A stretch of 64,000 nt of DNA from contig NW_025791658.1 of NCBI RefSeq assembly GCF_921293095.1, positions 4,464,001 through 4,528,000 on the forward strand. Reading direction: 5' to 3'. The stretch comes from Ischnura elegans (taxonomy: Eukaryota > Arthropoda > Insecta > Odonata > Coenagrionidae). Positions 20,801-29,201 of this stretch are shown in pieces; position 1 is the first letter of the stretch, and each line of letters opens with the position of its first letter. Below the pieces are notes generated by a model. The model saw only the letters and a list, made by a program, of their open reading frames with translations, was not told the origin of the DNA and did no database searches. Both the position numbers and the translations under genes were made by a program.

Positions 20801-21682
20801 TTGTCATCTTCTGGATCACTGTCTCATCAACCTGAGGTGGAGGGAGTTGACGAAATGCCGCCGAAGGATTCTGTTTTTGCGGTGGAGGAGCCGAGAGACA
20901 TCTCTACGCAGGAAGAGCGGGTTGCCTCTAGTTCAGGATCTGAAGATGCCGAGGTTGAAAGTGAACCGGTTCCAGGATCAAGCCTTGAGGAACACGATCC
21001 TTCTTCCCACCCTTTGTCATCTCTGAGCAAGGTCTTTGGTTCGTCTGCTGATTTTCATATGCTCTCTGTCTACTACGAATTATTGTCAGGCATGGGACCT
21101 ATGGTATCTCTCTTACTTGATTTGTTGCAAGTCGAAATGAAGGTGAGGATCGAGGTCGACTTCGAGAACGATGACGTTAGAGTGAGATGGCCCACTCTCA
21201 GGGACCTAGATGGAGAAAATAGAGCCTCCGGACCAAAACTTCCAATCCACTGTTCTCGAAAGAAGGTGTACATTGCCGCCCGACTAGAAGGTTCCGGCGG
21301 TGAAAGTCAACTTCTCGGATGGATGGCTGTAGCTCTGGCTAGGATATGTCTCATACGCTTGTTCAAGAACAAAGGAAAACCTTATAGCAAGAAAAACAGC
21401 AAGGGCAAAGAGAACTATGCGAAAATCGTGAAGAAAACTGAGGATACTTTCAGAGCGAAAGGTAATGGTTTCGGTAATTCTTTCGTAAGGGACGCCCTGG
21501 AGTGGAAAATGGAAGACGCGAAGGAAATTGCTCTGATTTCTGCTGTTCCTGGGGTGATTGCTAGTTGCGGTCCAAAAAAAGGTTTCGAGAAATTGAAGAA
21601 GCAAGTCCCTTTGATACTCAAATATTACAGGTTCGTGTTGTTACCAAGATTAGAAACAGAAACATCAGAATTGAAAGAATAA
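17837..21682 (+). CDS. Ankyrin and coiled-coil protein with degenerate C-terminal peptidase-like domain (paralogue 1)
   Basis: Uninterrupted 1281-codon frame from ATG; no intron is needed. Order of parts: Ser/Glu/Thr-rich N-terminus; a unit at residues about 72-214 (INDLFHEIGLCRRQ...CKSVEDCGDLIKEITD); an ankyrin-like segment at about 221-285 (GKTLLNLAVELGKLEWVERL); three 30-residue repeats at about 405-494; a coiled coil at about 507-580; a second copy of the N-terminal unit at about 693-839; a low-complexity stretch; and a C-terminal domain at about 1063-1275. From memory, that domain occurs at the end of other arthropod ankyrin proteins, with a HELxH-like site after the KVYIAA strand. Here the aligned segment is GWMAVALARIC (about 1160-1170), with no His or Glu pair. 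Catalysis is therefore unlikely; function is unknown. No signal peptide or membrane segment is evident. It is a clear paralogue of 38157-42338. The long conserved frame argues for a real gene; expression is unproven. Confidence 0.85.
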   Translation: METKQPANNGEVSDASPALIPGTSSENLDHVSDSKLENEICKEGVTKSADVMSSNGLFIQKPTMQRLRFVNAYDINDLFHEIGLCRRQEDNEGRPVNNATSADSASIPGTALGKLNQVSEPKHENKVGEEVAATSLDASSTTGLSIQRPTEKAQNACDPLQEIVIDHELWNAAQRSTSVTQRSVAEKRLEEELFHSVRCKSVEDCGDLIKEITDINKRWRCGKTLLNLAVELGKLEWVERLLLMRADPHVSSDSGHSALKLAEECFRAFPQDVDRGVIFRLVKIASRLGHETHHRAEVVVESETNEMRPVARCLEIGDTPPLKESYRACGRDDAEEALKAGCKSGIRNTSGALIADIPEIASKDSQNHNNRGKLGRHMGVTCSSEDVFVAGGQGESLGALRRGNASGNGRTSASKITDIPAMSHNDNSPWCHEVANGNGHTSGSKMTDIPAISRSDYSPSCHEAANGNRRTSGSKVTGIPSISRKDYSPSVHAVTESPLFREMTRFRSCSDEKFDIISSMLVELSQKIDVLSMETALLKEDTETLIDNASIRGTALSELRTEVAAMRREFMSTLEGFEERKLGTNTVVNIREGAITGSMGQDAGLIVHADAPSRTADSCLIRRGEDFYSSTLVTEHEDEDASRDSTRMTKQSHLTYLREELKALKSGTEAENVGCELNPPSDSVVQKTSTYALAHDINDLIREIGLCRRQEDNEGRPVNDSASADSASIPGTALGKLDQVSEAKRENKVDEEGAANIIDVSSMKGLPIQKPMEKGHSTHNPLQEIEINHEHWNSAQRSTSVKPAKRSVAEKLLEEELFQSVICKSVEETKKFFTEEVTDLEYDDVCSGSTSRTKQPYLTYSGEELSTLKSDTAAEEAESELNPTLDNAVQEILSYALVTKNLRKDKGVVESAARQSSALSDKETIRSQSRAFNEPVVNSRRCKSISQLQEVKTGSLGGDEVLSRQLQAMTECFGSSEIAERLKRHYARLSSSGSLSHQPEVEGVDEMPPKDSVFAVEEPRDISTQEERVASSSGSEDAEVESEPVPGSSLEEHDPSSHPLSSLSKVFGSSADFHMLSVYYELLSGMGPMVSLLLDLLQVEMKVRIEVDFENDDVRVRWPTLRDLDGENRASGPKLPIHCSRKKVYIAARLEGSGGESQLLGWMAVALARICLIRLFKNKGKPYSKKNSKGKENYAKIVKKTEDTFRAKGNGFGNSFVRDALEWKMEDAKEIALISAVPGVIASCGPKKGFEKLKKQVPLILKYYRFVLLPRLETETSELKE
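18045..18480 (+). repeat. Internal duplication in gene 1, copy 1
   Basis: Encodes residues about 70-214. A close DNA copy lies at 19906-20350. Shared strings include GLCRRQEDNEGRPVN and RSVAEK.LEEELF. In copy 1 the unit leads into the ankyrin segment. Confidence 0.85.
19054..19320 (+). repeat. Three tandem 90-bp units in gene 1
   Basis: Each unit encodes 30 residues of pattern GN..TS.SK.T.IP..S..DYSP..HE. Units 2 and 3 are most alike. The period is an exact multiple of three. Confidence 0.85.
19906..20350 (+). repeat. Internal duplication in gene 1, copy 2
   Basis: Encodes residues about 693-839. In this copy the unit runs straight into a TKQ..LTY..EEL module at about 852-898 that also exists upstream at about 648-691. 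The ankyrin and coiled-coil parts appear to have been deleted from the second copy. Confidence 0.8.
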
Positions 21683-23170
21683 AGGAGTCGTCGTGTTATT
21701 TCTGCCATCTTTGAAACAAATTGGACGCCATCTTGGTTACGCTACCTACAGTCCTAAGAGTTGAAGACTAAGACTTTTTTTATGATTAATAGTTGAAGAA
21801 GACAGGTTCCTTCAAGCAATAACACAGTTTACAAAGACAGTTTATTTTGTTGGAAGTGTTTTTTTTGTTGGGAGGCAATTTTGCATATATTACGCTACAA
21901 GCCTAGTTGTTGAATATTGTGACTTTTTCATGATTAATAGACGAAGAAGACTGTTTTAAAGCTAAGTAAGTTTTTAAGCTAAACAAACTGTACGTAGTTG
22001 ACGGTTTTTATTAATTGGGAAAAGTTTTAAACCCCAAATCTGTTTATTTTGTTTCGTGTATTACGCAAATATTTTTAAAACCGTCGGTATGTCAATTGTG
22101 AGTCTCTGATAGGGAGATGAAAATTCATTCCAATCCCGTGAATTGACATGTACGAATATTAATTTATCATTTAGCTCTTCAACGACTGGTGGAATTCTGG
22201 TGTGGGAATGTTACGTGCCATTCTTTCATCTGTTTATCTGTGACACCACACAAAGTGTACATATATTTGTTTTTTGTGTCACCAATTAATGGTTTTAAGT
22301 ATTATTAACAAGCTGTTGTTGATGCTACTACTTGGAGACAGATGTAAGTGTTATTTGTAATTGCTGTCGAGCATTGCATCCATGCCGATTGGAATGTATG
22401 CCTTCAAGGCTATGATCATTTACAATCTCTATGCAGTGCAATTCAACGAAGAAATGTTGACATTGGAAACTGTTCTGTTGACGAGTGTTGATGTATATGT
22501 TAGTGGGGATATAATTTGCTTTGATTTGGTCCTCACTTGTGATAAAGTGTTTAACGGAAGTCAATCTTTCATTTGTTTACTAGTGACACCTCTAAATAAT
22601 TCAGCCACCTATAAATACCACTCTTAAGTTGTATCCCATCATATTTTTTTTGCCGTAAAATGCTGTATAAGCTGCAAGCCTTAATACTTTGTTAAACTTT
22701 ATCCCCTCTGAATGTGTAATCGGTTCTTTTCACTCGTAATCGGCTGTACTCACCTCGACATACTTAGGAAAATTATCGGTGAGTCTTTTGCGTGACTAGT
22801 CTATGTTTAAAGTATCATTTATTACCTGCTGTAGTTGATGCAACTGCTCAGAGCCAAGTATTAATGTGATTAGTAAAAAATTGTATTGTCGAGAGTTGAA
22901 GCAATTAAATGGAGTTTATATTTCTTTTTATTTGTTCCTTGGCTGTGATAATAATGCAATAATTTTTTTGTTTCATTACAATATCTACCTCATTTATTTT
23001 TCAAGAAAATGTTTTGTATTTCACCAGCGTCGATTTTTTGTAATAAAAATATGAACACTATATTTATATGAGCACTTTATTCCTTTAATTACTTAGAGTA
23101 GTTACTCTTAAGTAATGGCATGGAAATTAGCAATAATACATTTCCGCTTCTACTCCCCATCCCATCCTGA
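21683..23170. other. 3' flank of gene 1
   Basis: AT-rich. Contains an imperfect direct repeat of about 50 bp, 145 bp apart (near 21757 and 21902, sharing TGATTAATAG and GAAGAAGAC). No gene recognised; several short open frames lack motifs. Confidence 0.45.
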
Positions 23171-23660
23171 ACAGGGTATAGTTTCCTTCATCGAATAAAA
23201 CGAAAGGCATTGGTCGCGATTCGTTACCCACCATTAGTGTATTCATAATATACAAATTATTTGGTATTAGAAATCCCAGTTTAGACGAATGGCAATGGTC
23301 AATTTTAACCTCTTTTGAAAAAGGCCAGATTGGCGCCCATTCGATACCACTCCACGTGACGTCACAGGAACTTAATAGGGTAGTTTCCTTCATCAAAGAA
23401 AACGAAAGGCATTGATTGCGATTCGTTACCCACCATTAGTGTATTCATATAATATACAAATTATTTGGTTTTAGAAATCCCAGTTTAGGCGAATGCTCAA
23501 TGGTCAATTTTAACCTCATTAGAATAAGGCCAGATTGGTACCCATGCGATACCACTCCACGTGACGTCACAGGGACTTAATAGGGTAGTTTCCTTCATCA
23601 AAGAAAACGGAAGGCATTCATTGTGATTCGTTACCCACCAGTAGTGTATTCTTAATGCCT
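23171..23660 (-). repeat. Tandem array of family A terminal fragments
   Basis: The right-hand end of family A, from the GGTAGTTTCCTTCATC terminus to the TGACGTCACAGG region, is repeated head to tail. Starts are near 23171, 23374 and 23579, so the period is 203-205 bp and there are about 2.4 units. No unit has the other A terminus. Confidence 0.85.
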
Positions 23661-24257
23661 TCCACCAACGGTGCCTCATTCAGCTCAGTAGCTGACAATG
23701 TAATGGGCTTCTGTGAAAGGATTATCCCCAATGCCTTCCAAATGAGTAGATATATTGTCTCGGCGCCGGGACCAAAATACGTATTTCCATCTATGACTCA
23801 CAAGTTTTCAGTGACAAAGTAAGGCGGCTATGTACATTTGGCAACGTTAAGTTCACTCCTCCTTTCTCTCTTGGCACCACCCCTGTTGTCATTTATGCTA
23901 TACTTGTTTTTTTAATTAAGTCTTCAGGTTCACAATGCAATAACTTAATCAATATATTAGGTACTTTTATATTATATACACCAACGGATGAAGTTCGCCT
24001 TAAAAAAATATTTGACATAGCCAGGATTTGAACCCAAATCTCCCGGTTGCCGGTAAAAATTGGGAATAAACTATGTAAGAAAATGGAAGGCACACAAAGA
24101 AAGGAAATCCTAGCGGAGCAACTTTTTCTCTTTGGATGTTGACACCTTAACTTCCCCAGATATTTAAATTCCTACAGTGGAATATTGCTTTGTACGTTTG
24201 CTTTCTTGACATTCTTCTGCACCTATTCACATACCAACGGCTCATATTAGGAAACTA
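23661..24257. other. Unannotated spacer
   Basis: No gene recognised. It contains one Pol III box B-like sequence on the minus strand, described separately. Confidence 0.4.
23995..24075 (-). repeat. Possible tRNA-derived SINE remnant
   Basis: The minus strand reads GGGTTCAAATCCTGGC, close to a Pol III box B (GGTTCGANNCC), preceded by ACCGGGAGATTT. No box A or tail can be defined. Confidence 0.3.
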
Positions 24258-24773
24258 CAGCAGACTCCCGATTATCCGGCTGCGGCATATCCGTGAGCGG
24301 ATTATCTGTGCATGATTTTTTACTCTCGGTCAATGTTTTACGAGACCTTCGTAAAAAATAAAATTGGATGCAAAATCACCATAATGACTGCATTTTAATG
24401 TTAGGATACACCGGGCTTATTATTTCTATTAGAATCCCCTTCGTAAAACGGTGCGATCGTTTGCTAGCTGAATTCACGGAAGCTCCGTGTTCCTTTTTCT
24501 AAGCCTCGAATTTCCTGGTCTTTCATATGGAGCAGTGGAAATACGAGTACATTCATGTTATCATCGCAAATAAATCGCGGTCTCGGGAAGAAAGCTCTTA
24601 GCGAACCCGGAAAGCAATCTTAAATAACATGGAATGCGCGTAAATAATCATAAAATGACGATTTACCTTAATTATGAGCATTAAAAAAATAAATTTAAAG
24701 TTTGGATTATCCGTTTTTTAATTATTCGTGCCGTCTCCCCCCATCATTAGACCGGATAATCGGGAGTGTGCTG
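24258..24773 (+). mobile_element. Family L element (pogo/Tigger-like MITE), copy L1
   Basis: Ends CAGCAGACTCCCGATTATCC and the complement of CAGCACACTCCCGATTATCC. TA precedes the left end; the right flank is AA. TA insertion and GATTATCCGG ends are typical of pogo/Tigger elements (established knowledge). Non-coding, 516 bp. Confidence 0.8.
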
Positions 24774-24856
24774 AAGTTTGCAGACATGTTAGGCAACTGA
24801 AATGCGATTCCACATCATTGCAGTTGCTATCTAAAGGTTTTAATCAAATCTACACT
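24697..24856 (+). repeat. Arm of an inverted duplication around the end of L1
   Basis: About 160 bp, covering the right end of L1 and 83 bp of flank, recurs as its reverse complement at 25285-25444 with few differences. The flank part (TTGCAGTTGCTATCTAAAGG) is not transposon sequence, so this is a local inverted duplication rather than a second insertion. Confidence 0.8.
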
Positions 24857-25012
24857 TGGTGTTTCATTATCTGTCATTTTAACCCTTCCGTGAAACTGCC
24901 TAGAAATTTAAACAAACGACTTTGTGTGGTAGCCCATTTATAATTCATAAATAATGTGTTGTATTATAGTCTTTCCTTAAATTCAGTACAATAGCTCTTT
25001 TTTAACGATATA

Positions 25013-25284
25013 CAGTAGACTCCCGTTTATCCGGCTACGTTTTATCAGGGTTGAGGATTATCCGTGCATGAATTTGAATCTCGCTCAATATTTTCAGCGA
25101 TATCTATAAAAAAATATAATGGACGCAAACCGCCGGAATTACTGCATTAATGCTGGGATACGCCGGGCTTAATTATTTCCGTTAGAATTCCCTTCGTAAA
25201 ACGCAAGCGATCGCGCGCTAGCTGCATTCACGGTAGCACCGTGTTCCTGTTTTCCAAGCCTCGCAGCGCGGTGGCGCGCGAATT
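25013..25284 (+). mobile_element. Family L element, copy L2, truncated
   Basis: Begins TA|CAGTAGACTCCCGTTTATCC and follows L1 for about 250 bp. It is cut off where the inverted duplication begins. Confidence 0.7.
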
Positions 25285-25444
25285 AACTGCAGATTTGATT
25301 AATACCTTTAGATAGCAACTGCAATGATGTGGAATCGCATTTCAGTTGTCTAACATGTCTGCTAACTACAGCACACTCCCGATTATCCGGTCTAATGATG
25401 GGGAGAGACGGCACGAATAATTAAAAAACGGATAATCAAACTTA
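25285..25444 (-). repeat. Second arm of the inverted duplication
   Basis: Reverse complement of 24697-24856. Confidence 0.8.
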
Positions 25445-25880
25445 AATTAAGATACACGTCCCGCAGCAGTTGCAACCCCGGTCTCTTGTGCGACGGGAGA
25501 CTACGTGGCGTGGTGACCGAGAGTGTAGTTTCAGACGTCGAGAAGTGGTTTTGAAGCATTCGTGTACTCCACTTTTCTGTATCCGTGATGAAAAAGCCAC
25601 GGATGTGTCGTTTTCGATAGGCCTTAAATGGAGCATTCCTAATACAAGTACAACCACGTTATCACCGCTAAAAGATCGGGAACTGGCGAAGAAAGCTCTA
25701 AATGAAGCCGTGAAGCATTCTAAAGTAAAAGAATCACTGCATAAATAATAATATACTGTTTGTCTTACGTAAATTATGAACATTACAAGACATTAAAAAT
25801 CAACATTTGGGTTATGTATGTTTTTCGATTATTCGTGCCGTCTACCCCCATAATTAGCCCGTATAATCGGGATTATGCTG
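25369..25880 (+). mobile_element. Family L element, copy L3, with possible transposase remnant
   Basis: Both ends carry the same type of L terminus, flanked by TA at 25367-25368 and 25881-25882. Between them lies sequence absent from L1, with an open frame at about 25470-25748 (VVLKHSC.PLFCIRD) that recurs in L5 on the minus strand at 57914-58183. In both, the frame reads toward the same kind of terminus. It may be the eroded 3' part of a pogo/Tigger transposase, but I cannot align it to a known motif. Confidence 0.55.
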
Positions 25881-26065
25881 TAATATCTTGTTTTGTATAA
25901 TTTTTAAATACATTGTAGGCTACATTTAGGTTTTTACATTGATTTTGTGTAACTCGGTTACCTCACCAATAAAAATAGAAGTATACAAAAAAAATTTGAA
26001 ATGTACAAAAAAAACATTCGTATCCTAAATAACGACAAAGTGGTTGAGCCCACATACAATAAATT
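25881..26065. other. Short spacer
   Basis: Nothing recognised. Confidence 0.4.
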
Positions 26066-26290
26066 CTAAGGGACAATAATTATAACATTAACATAATTTG
26101 GGGTAACTGAGTTAAACCCCACAGTCACGGAAGGGTTGAATTCATTTATCCCAGCGTTACTTGCACAGGGTGTGATAGACATCCCACCTATACAGTAAGG
26201 ATTGGTGGAGGGTGAGTAACTAGCGCCCTCTTCAGTAAACATGTGTACCCATGGTATTGTAAGGCCAGTGACAGTGATCAATAAGTTGGG
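26066..26290 (-). pseudogene. Unrecognised coding-like fragment
   Basis: The minus strand has an open frame of about 74 codons (LLITVTGLTIPWVHMFTEEG..., ending NVIIIVP then stop) truncated by family A at its 5' side. Its composition (Thr, Pro, Asn, Gly) looks protein-like, and it resembles none of the repeats here. There is no start codon in the surviving part; the ATG of the longer frame lies in family A. Origin unknown. Confidence 0.3.
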
Positions 26291-26291
26291 T

Positions 26292-27074
26292 GGGTGGTTT
26301 TCTAGCTTTTTTGATTGCCTAAATCGAAAGATTATTACTCCTGGAGTGCGCATTTCAAGCCTTTAGGTTTTTAAATGACGATATCTAATTTAAACGATTA
26401 AATCAAAAGTGAAAATTTTCAAGCGCGCGAAAATGTGACGGCTAAGTATGAATGCTGGGAAAACCCCGTGTGACGTAATTCTGGTTCCCGCTGCCGCAAG
26501 TGAGGTGACCTTGGGGCGAGGCTTTGAGCGTTGATACGACGCAGGCTGCTACCAGGTAGCAGAGTACCATGCTAGCAAGTAGCGCTTGGCTTAATTAAGG
26601 ATTAACGCCGCTACGATGGAGGCTGCTTGCTGCCGAGGATGGTGGTAGCCTAGAGTACCCTGGTAGCAGGTGGCGCTTGGCTTAAATGAGGATTATTAAT
26701 ATTAATACCTTATCAAACGAAGGAAACTTTCCGGCCATAGGCAGTTTTAATAGGTGATTATTAAGACATGTTTCCCTGAGCTCTGTGCCTCATGCATGCA
26801 TTGGTAATCTCACCGCCAAGCCAAGCGGTAGGCCAAGCGCTACCAGCTAGCAACCTGCATCGCAGCGGCGCACACATCCTCGCCCCAAGGTTACCTCACT
26901 TCCTCACCGCGGGAACCAGAATGACGTCGCACTGGTTTTTCCCATCATTCATACTTAGCCGTCGCGTTTTCGCGCCCTTGAAAATTTTCTTTTTTCATTT
27001 AATCTCGAAAAATAGATATCGTCTTTTAAAAAAATCTACAAGCGTAACAAAAAATAATAGGAAACCACCCTATT
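26292..27074. mobile_element. Family A foldback derivative A8
   Basis: Both ends are the same A terminus: GGGTGGTTTTC on the left and GGAAACCACCCTATT on the right. The left half follows the consensus to the GGTAATCTCA region and the right half returns in inverse orientation, giving long inverted arms. The left half also carries an internal repeat of the CTACGATG.AGGCTGC...GCGCTTGGCTTAA segment. Confidence 0.8.
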
Positions 27075-27162
27075 CTAAACACACCCAGTGTGTATATGAA
27101 TAAAGCCAATATTATCGTTTTATCCCAATAAGCTGTATAAAAAATTTAATAATCAAGAGTAT

Positions 27163-27254
27163 CGCGATTTAAAAATCTAAAAGCGTGAAATACGTACTCC
27201 AGGAGTAATAATCATTCGATTTAGGCAATAAAAAATAATAGGAAACCACCCTAA
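27163..27254 (-). mobile_element. Family A terminal fragment
   Basis: About 90 bp of the AATAGGGTGGTTTCC end in inverse orientation, from the TCGCGATTTAAAA region to GGAAACCACCCTA. The rest of the element is absent. Confidence 0.8.
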
Positions 27255-27301
27255 TGTCGGATACCGTCCGTACCGTCCCTCTTAGTGATTTCTCGTGGGG
27301 T

Positions 27302-27794
27302 CAGGGGCGCAGCTGGGAATTAAGGCTGGGGGGGTTTAGGTACAACTATAATACGGGGTGTGTGGGGGTATGGAATACCCACTAGGGTAAGCAGTAGGTG
27401 CGAGATTAATAAATTGCGGAATTTCGAAGATTTACGGTTCAAAATGGTGAGTTTTACGGCTCTCTGTGGGACATTTTATTAATCCTTACACTATTTCGGT
27501 GGCGGCGGGGTATCGTTCTCGCCTGCCAAACAAGAGTTCACGGGTTCGAGTCCCGCCTGGGTAGGTTTCCCCGGTCCAGGGCATGGTGGTTTGTGTACGT
27601 TTACTTGTTACATTTGTTGAACACCCCGGTGTAAATTGGCGAATAAGAGCTGTATCCGGTGGTTTGAAAATAAAATAAAAATAAATAAATATCAATCCAA
27701 AATTCAGTAAAATGGATTAAACTTAGAAATTTCTCTGAGCTCTGGGGGTGAGGGGGTTATACACCAAAACCCCCCACCACGCTTCGCCACTATG
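27302..27794 (+). mobile_element. Family I hAT-like element, copy I1
   Basis: Starts CAGGGGCGCAGCTGGG and ends in GCTTCGCCACTATG. Flanking 8-bp words CGTGGGGT (27294-27301) and CTTGGGGT (27795-27802) match at 7 of 8 positions, as expected for hAT. It is inserted in the terminus of J2 and itself interrupted by a SINE. Copy I2 at 28268 lacks the SINE. Confidence 0.75.
27498..27690 (+). mobile_element. tRNA-derived SINE
   Basis: About 193 bp inserted in I1. The head reads GGTGGCGGCGGGGTATCG and the Pol III box B is GGGTTCGAGTCCCGCC. A non-tRNA body (GTGTAAATTGGCGAATAAG) follows, then a tail of AAATAAATAAAT. I2 provides the empty-site comparison. Box A is weak. Presumably mobilised by a LINE in trans. 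Confidence 0.8.
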
Positions 27795-28044
27795 CTTGGG
27801 GTAGCAAGGAATTTCGTTCGGGGGTGGTCCAAAACCATTGGGGGATTTTTCGAAAAACAGGTTACTAAGTAGAGGTTTTAAAACTAATTTTAACACTTTC
27901 CATATCTAAACAACATCATTTATCATAGAAGTCTATTCTAACATCATGATTTTCAAATATTTCCTTTTAATTATGGAGTAATTCTGTTTTTCTATTTCGG
28001 GGGGGCCCGGACCTCTCCCCCCCCCCCCCCTGGCTAAGCCAGTG

Positions 28045-28267
28045 GGCAGGGCAAAGGAAACAGGAGTGACGTGACTTCTAGTTTTTTAAAAATTCTTATT
28101 TTAAAATTATTCGTAAAAAATTTACTCGGTTGTATTAGTAAATTAAGAAAAATATGTTATATTTAATGTGGCTATAAATTAATTTTAACATAAACGAAGA
28201 TATTTTTTAAATAATTACTACCCATCGAAATGAATAATGGTCCTAGGTATATCCATATTGTGGTGCT
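28045..28267. other. Short spacer
   Basis: AT-rich; nothing recognised. Confidence 0.4.
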
Positions 28268-28568
28268 CAGGGGTACAGCTAGGAATTACGGCTGGTGGGT
28301 GGGTTTAGGTGCAACTAACACCGGGGTTAGTGGGGGTATGATATACCCACCAGGATAAGCGGTAGGTGCGAGATTAATAAATTGCGGAATTTTAAAGATA
28401 AATGGTTCATAACGGTGAATTTTACGGCTTTATGAGGGATATTTTATTCATCCATACACTATTCTGTTAGTAATGTCAATCTAATTAAGTAAAATGGATT
28501 AAATTTCTCTGATCTCTGAGGGGGGTATATCCCCCAAACCACTCCCCCCCCCCCTCGCTGCGCAGATG
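28268..28568 (+). mobile_element. Family I hAT-like element, copy I2
   Basis: Starts CAGGGGTACAGCTAGG, matches I1 throughout (for example GGTGCGAGATTAATAAATTG), and ends in CTCGCTGCGCAGATG. Flanking 8-mers are poorly conserved. Confidence 0.7.
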
Positions 28569-28815
28569 GTCGTGGTAAGACATTCTGTGGCAAAGTGCCT
28601 TTAATGGCTGTTCAGGGTATAGACGCGGAAATAATTCAGAATACGCGATACGTACGTTACACAAGTTATAATTGCAGCTGTTTACCGAATTTTATATTTC
28701 CGATGATGTTATCTTCCGAATTCATCCATTTGGATTAAATAACTCGGGAGTGCAAATACTCTGTTGCAGGAATATTAAAGCTTTCATTAATATGTGAGTG
28801 AGTAATTATAGTACG

Positions 28816-29201
28816 AGGGCTGGGTAAAATATATGCCGATACTGCGTATTAGAAAGACATACAATACCGCTCCAAATATATTTGAAATACACAATACCTT
28901 TGACTTGGGTATTTGAAAAACAAAGGATAGAGTAGTATTTTAAATACCTTTTAAAATGCAAAATAAACAATTCTAACGAAAACGAAGTAATCTCAGAATC
29001 ATAATGTTACGGAAATGTAGGGAGAGCTACTTCAAAAGTATTTCACAAATCTTTCTTATTTTAGGATGGGAAAATTCTAAAAATCTACATTTTAAATACA
29101 AGATACATTCAGTTCGAGCGTTTGATATGCCAATTGTAAATTATAAATATATTTTAAATACGTATTTTTAAATAAGTGTATATTAAATATTGCCCAGCCT
29201 T
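28816..29201 (+). mobile_element. Non-autonomous element K1
   Basis: Ends AGGGCTGGGTAAAATA and the complement of AAGGCTGGGCAATATT. The interior has several ATTTGAAATAC-like words. Possibly hAT, but no 8-bp target duplication is evident. Confidence 0.55.

Larger units (their letters stand above)
27291..28044 (-). mobile_element. Family J hAT-like element, copy J2, interrupted by I1
   Basis: After removal of I1 the left end reads CGTGGGGTAGCAAGGAATTTC. The right end is the complement of CACTGGCTTAGCCAGG. The body matches J1 in inverse orientation, including the GGGGCCCGGACC-like segment. The element is AT-rich and non-coding. Confidence 0.65.

Noticed and set aside
23171-23680. CRISPR-like array
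   Set aside because: The repeats are 203-205 bp head-to-tail transposon ends without unique spacers, in a eukaryotic context.
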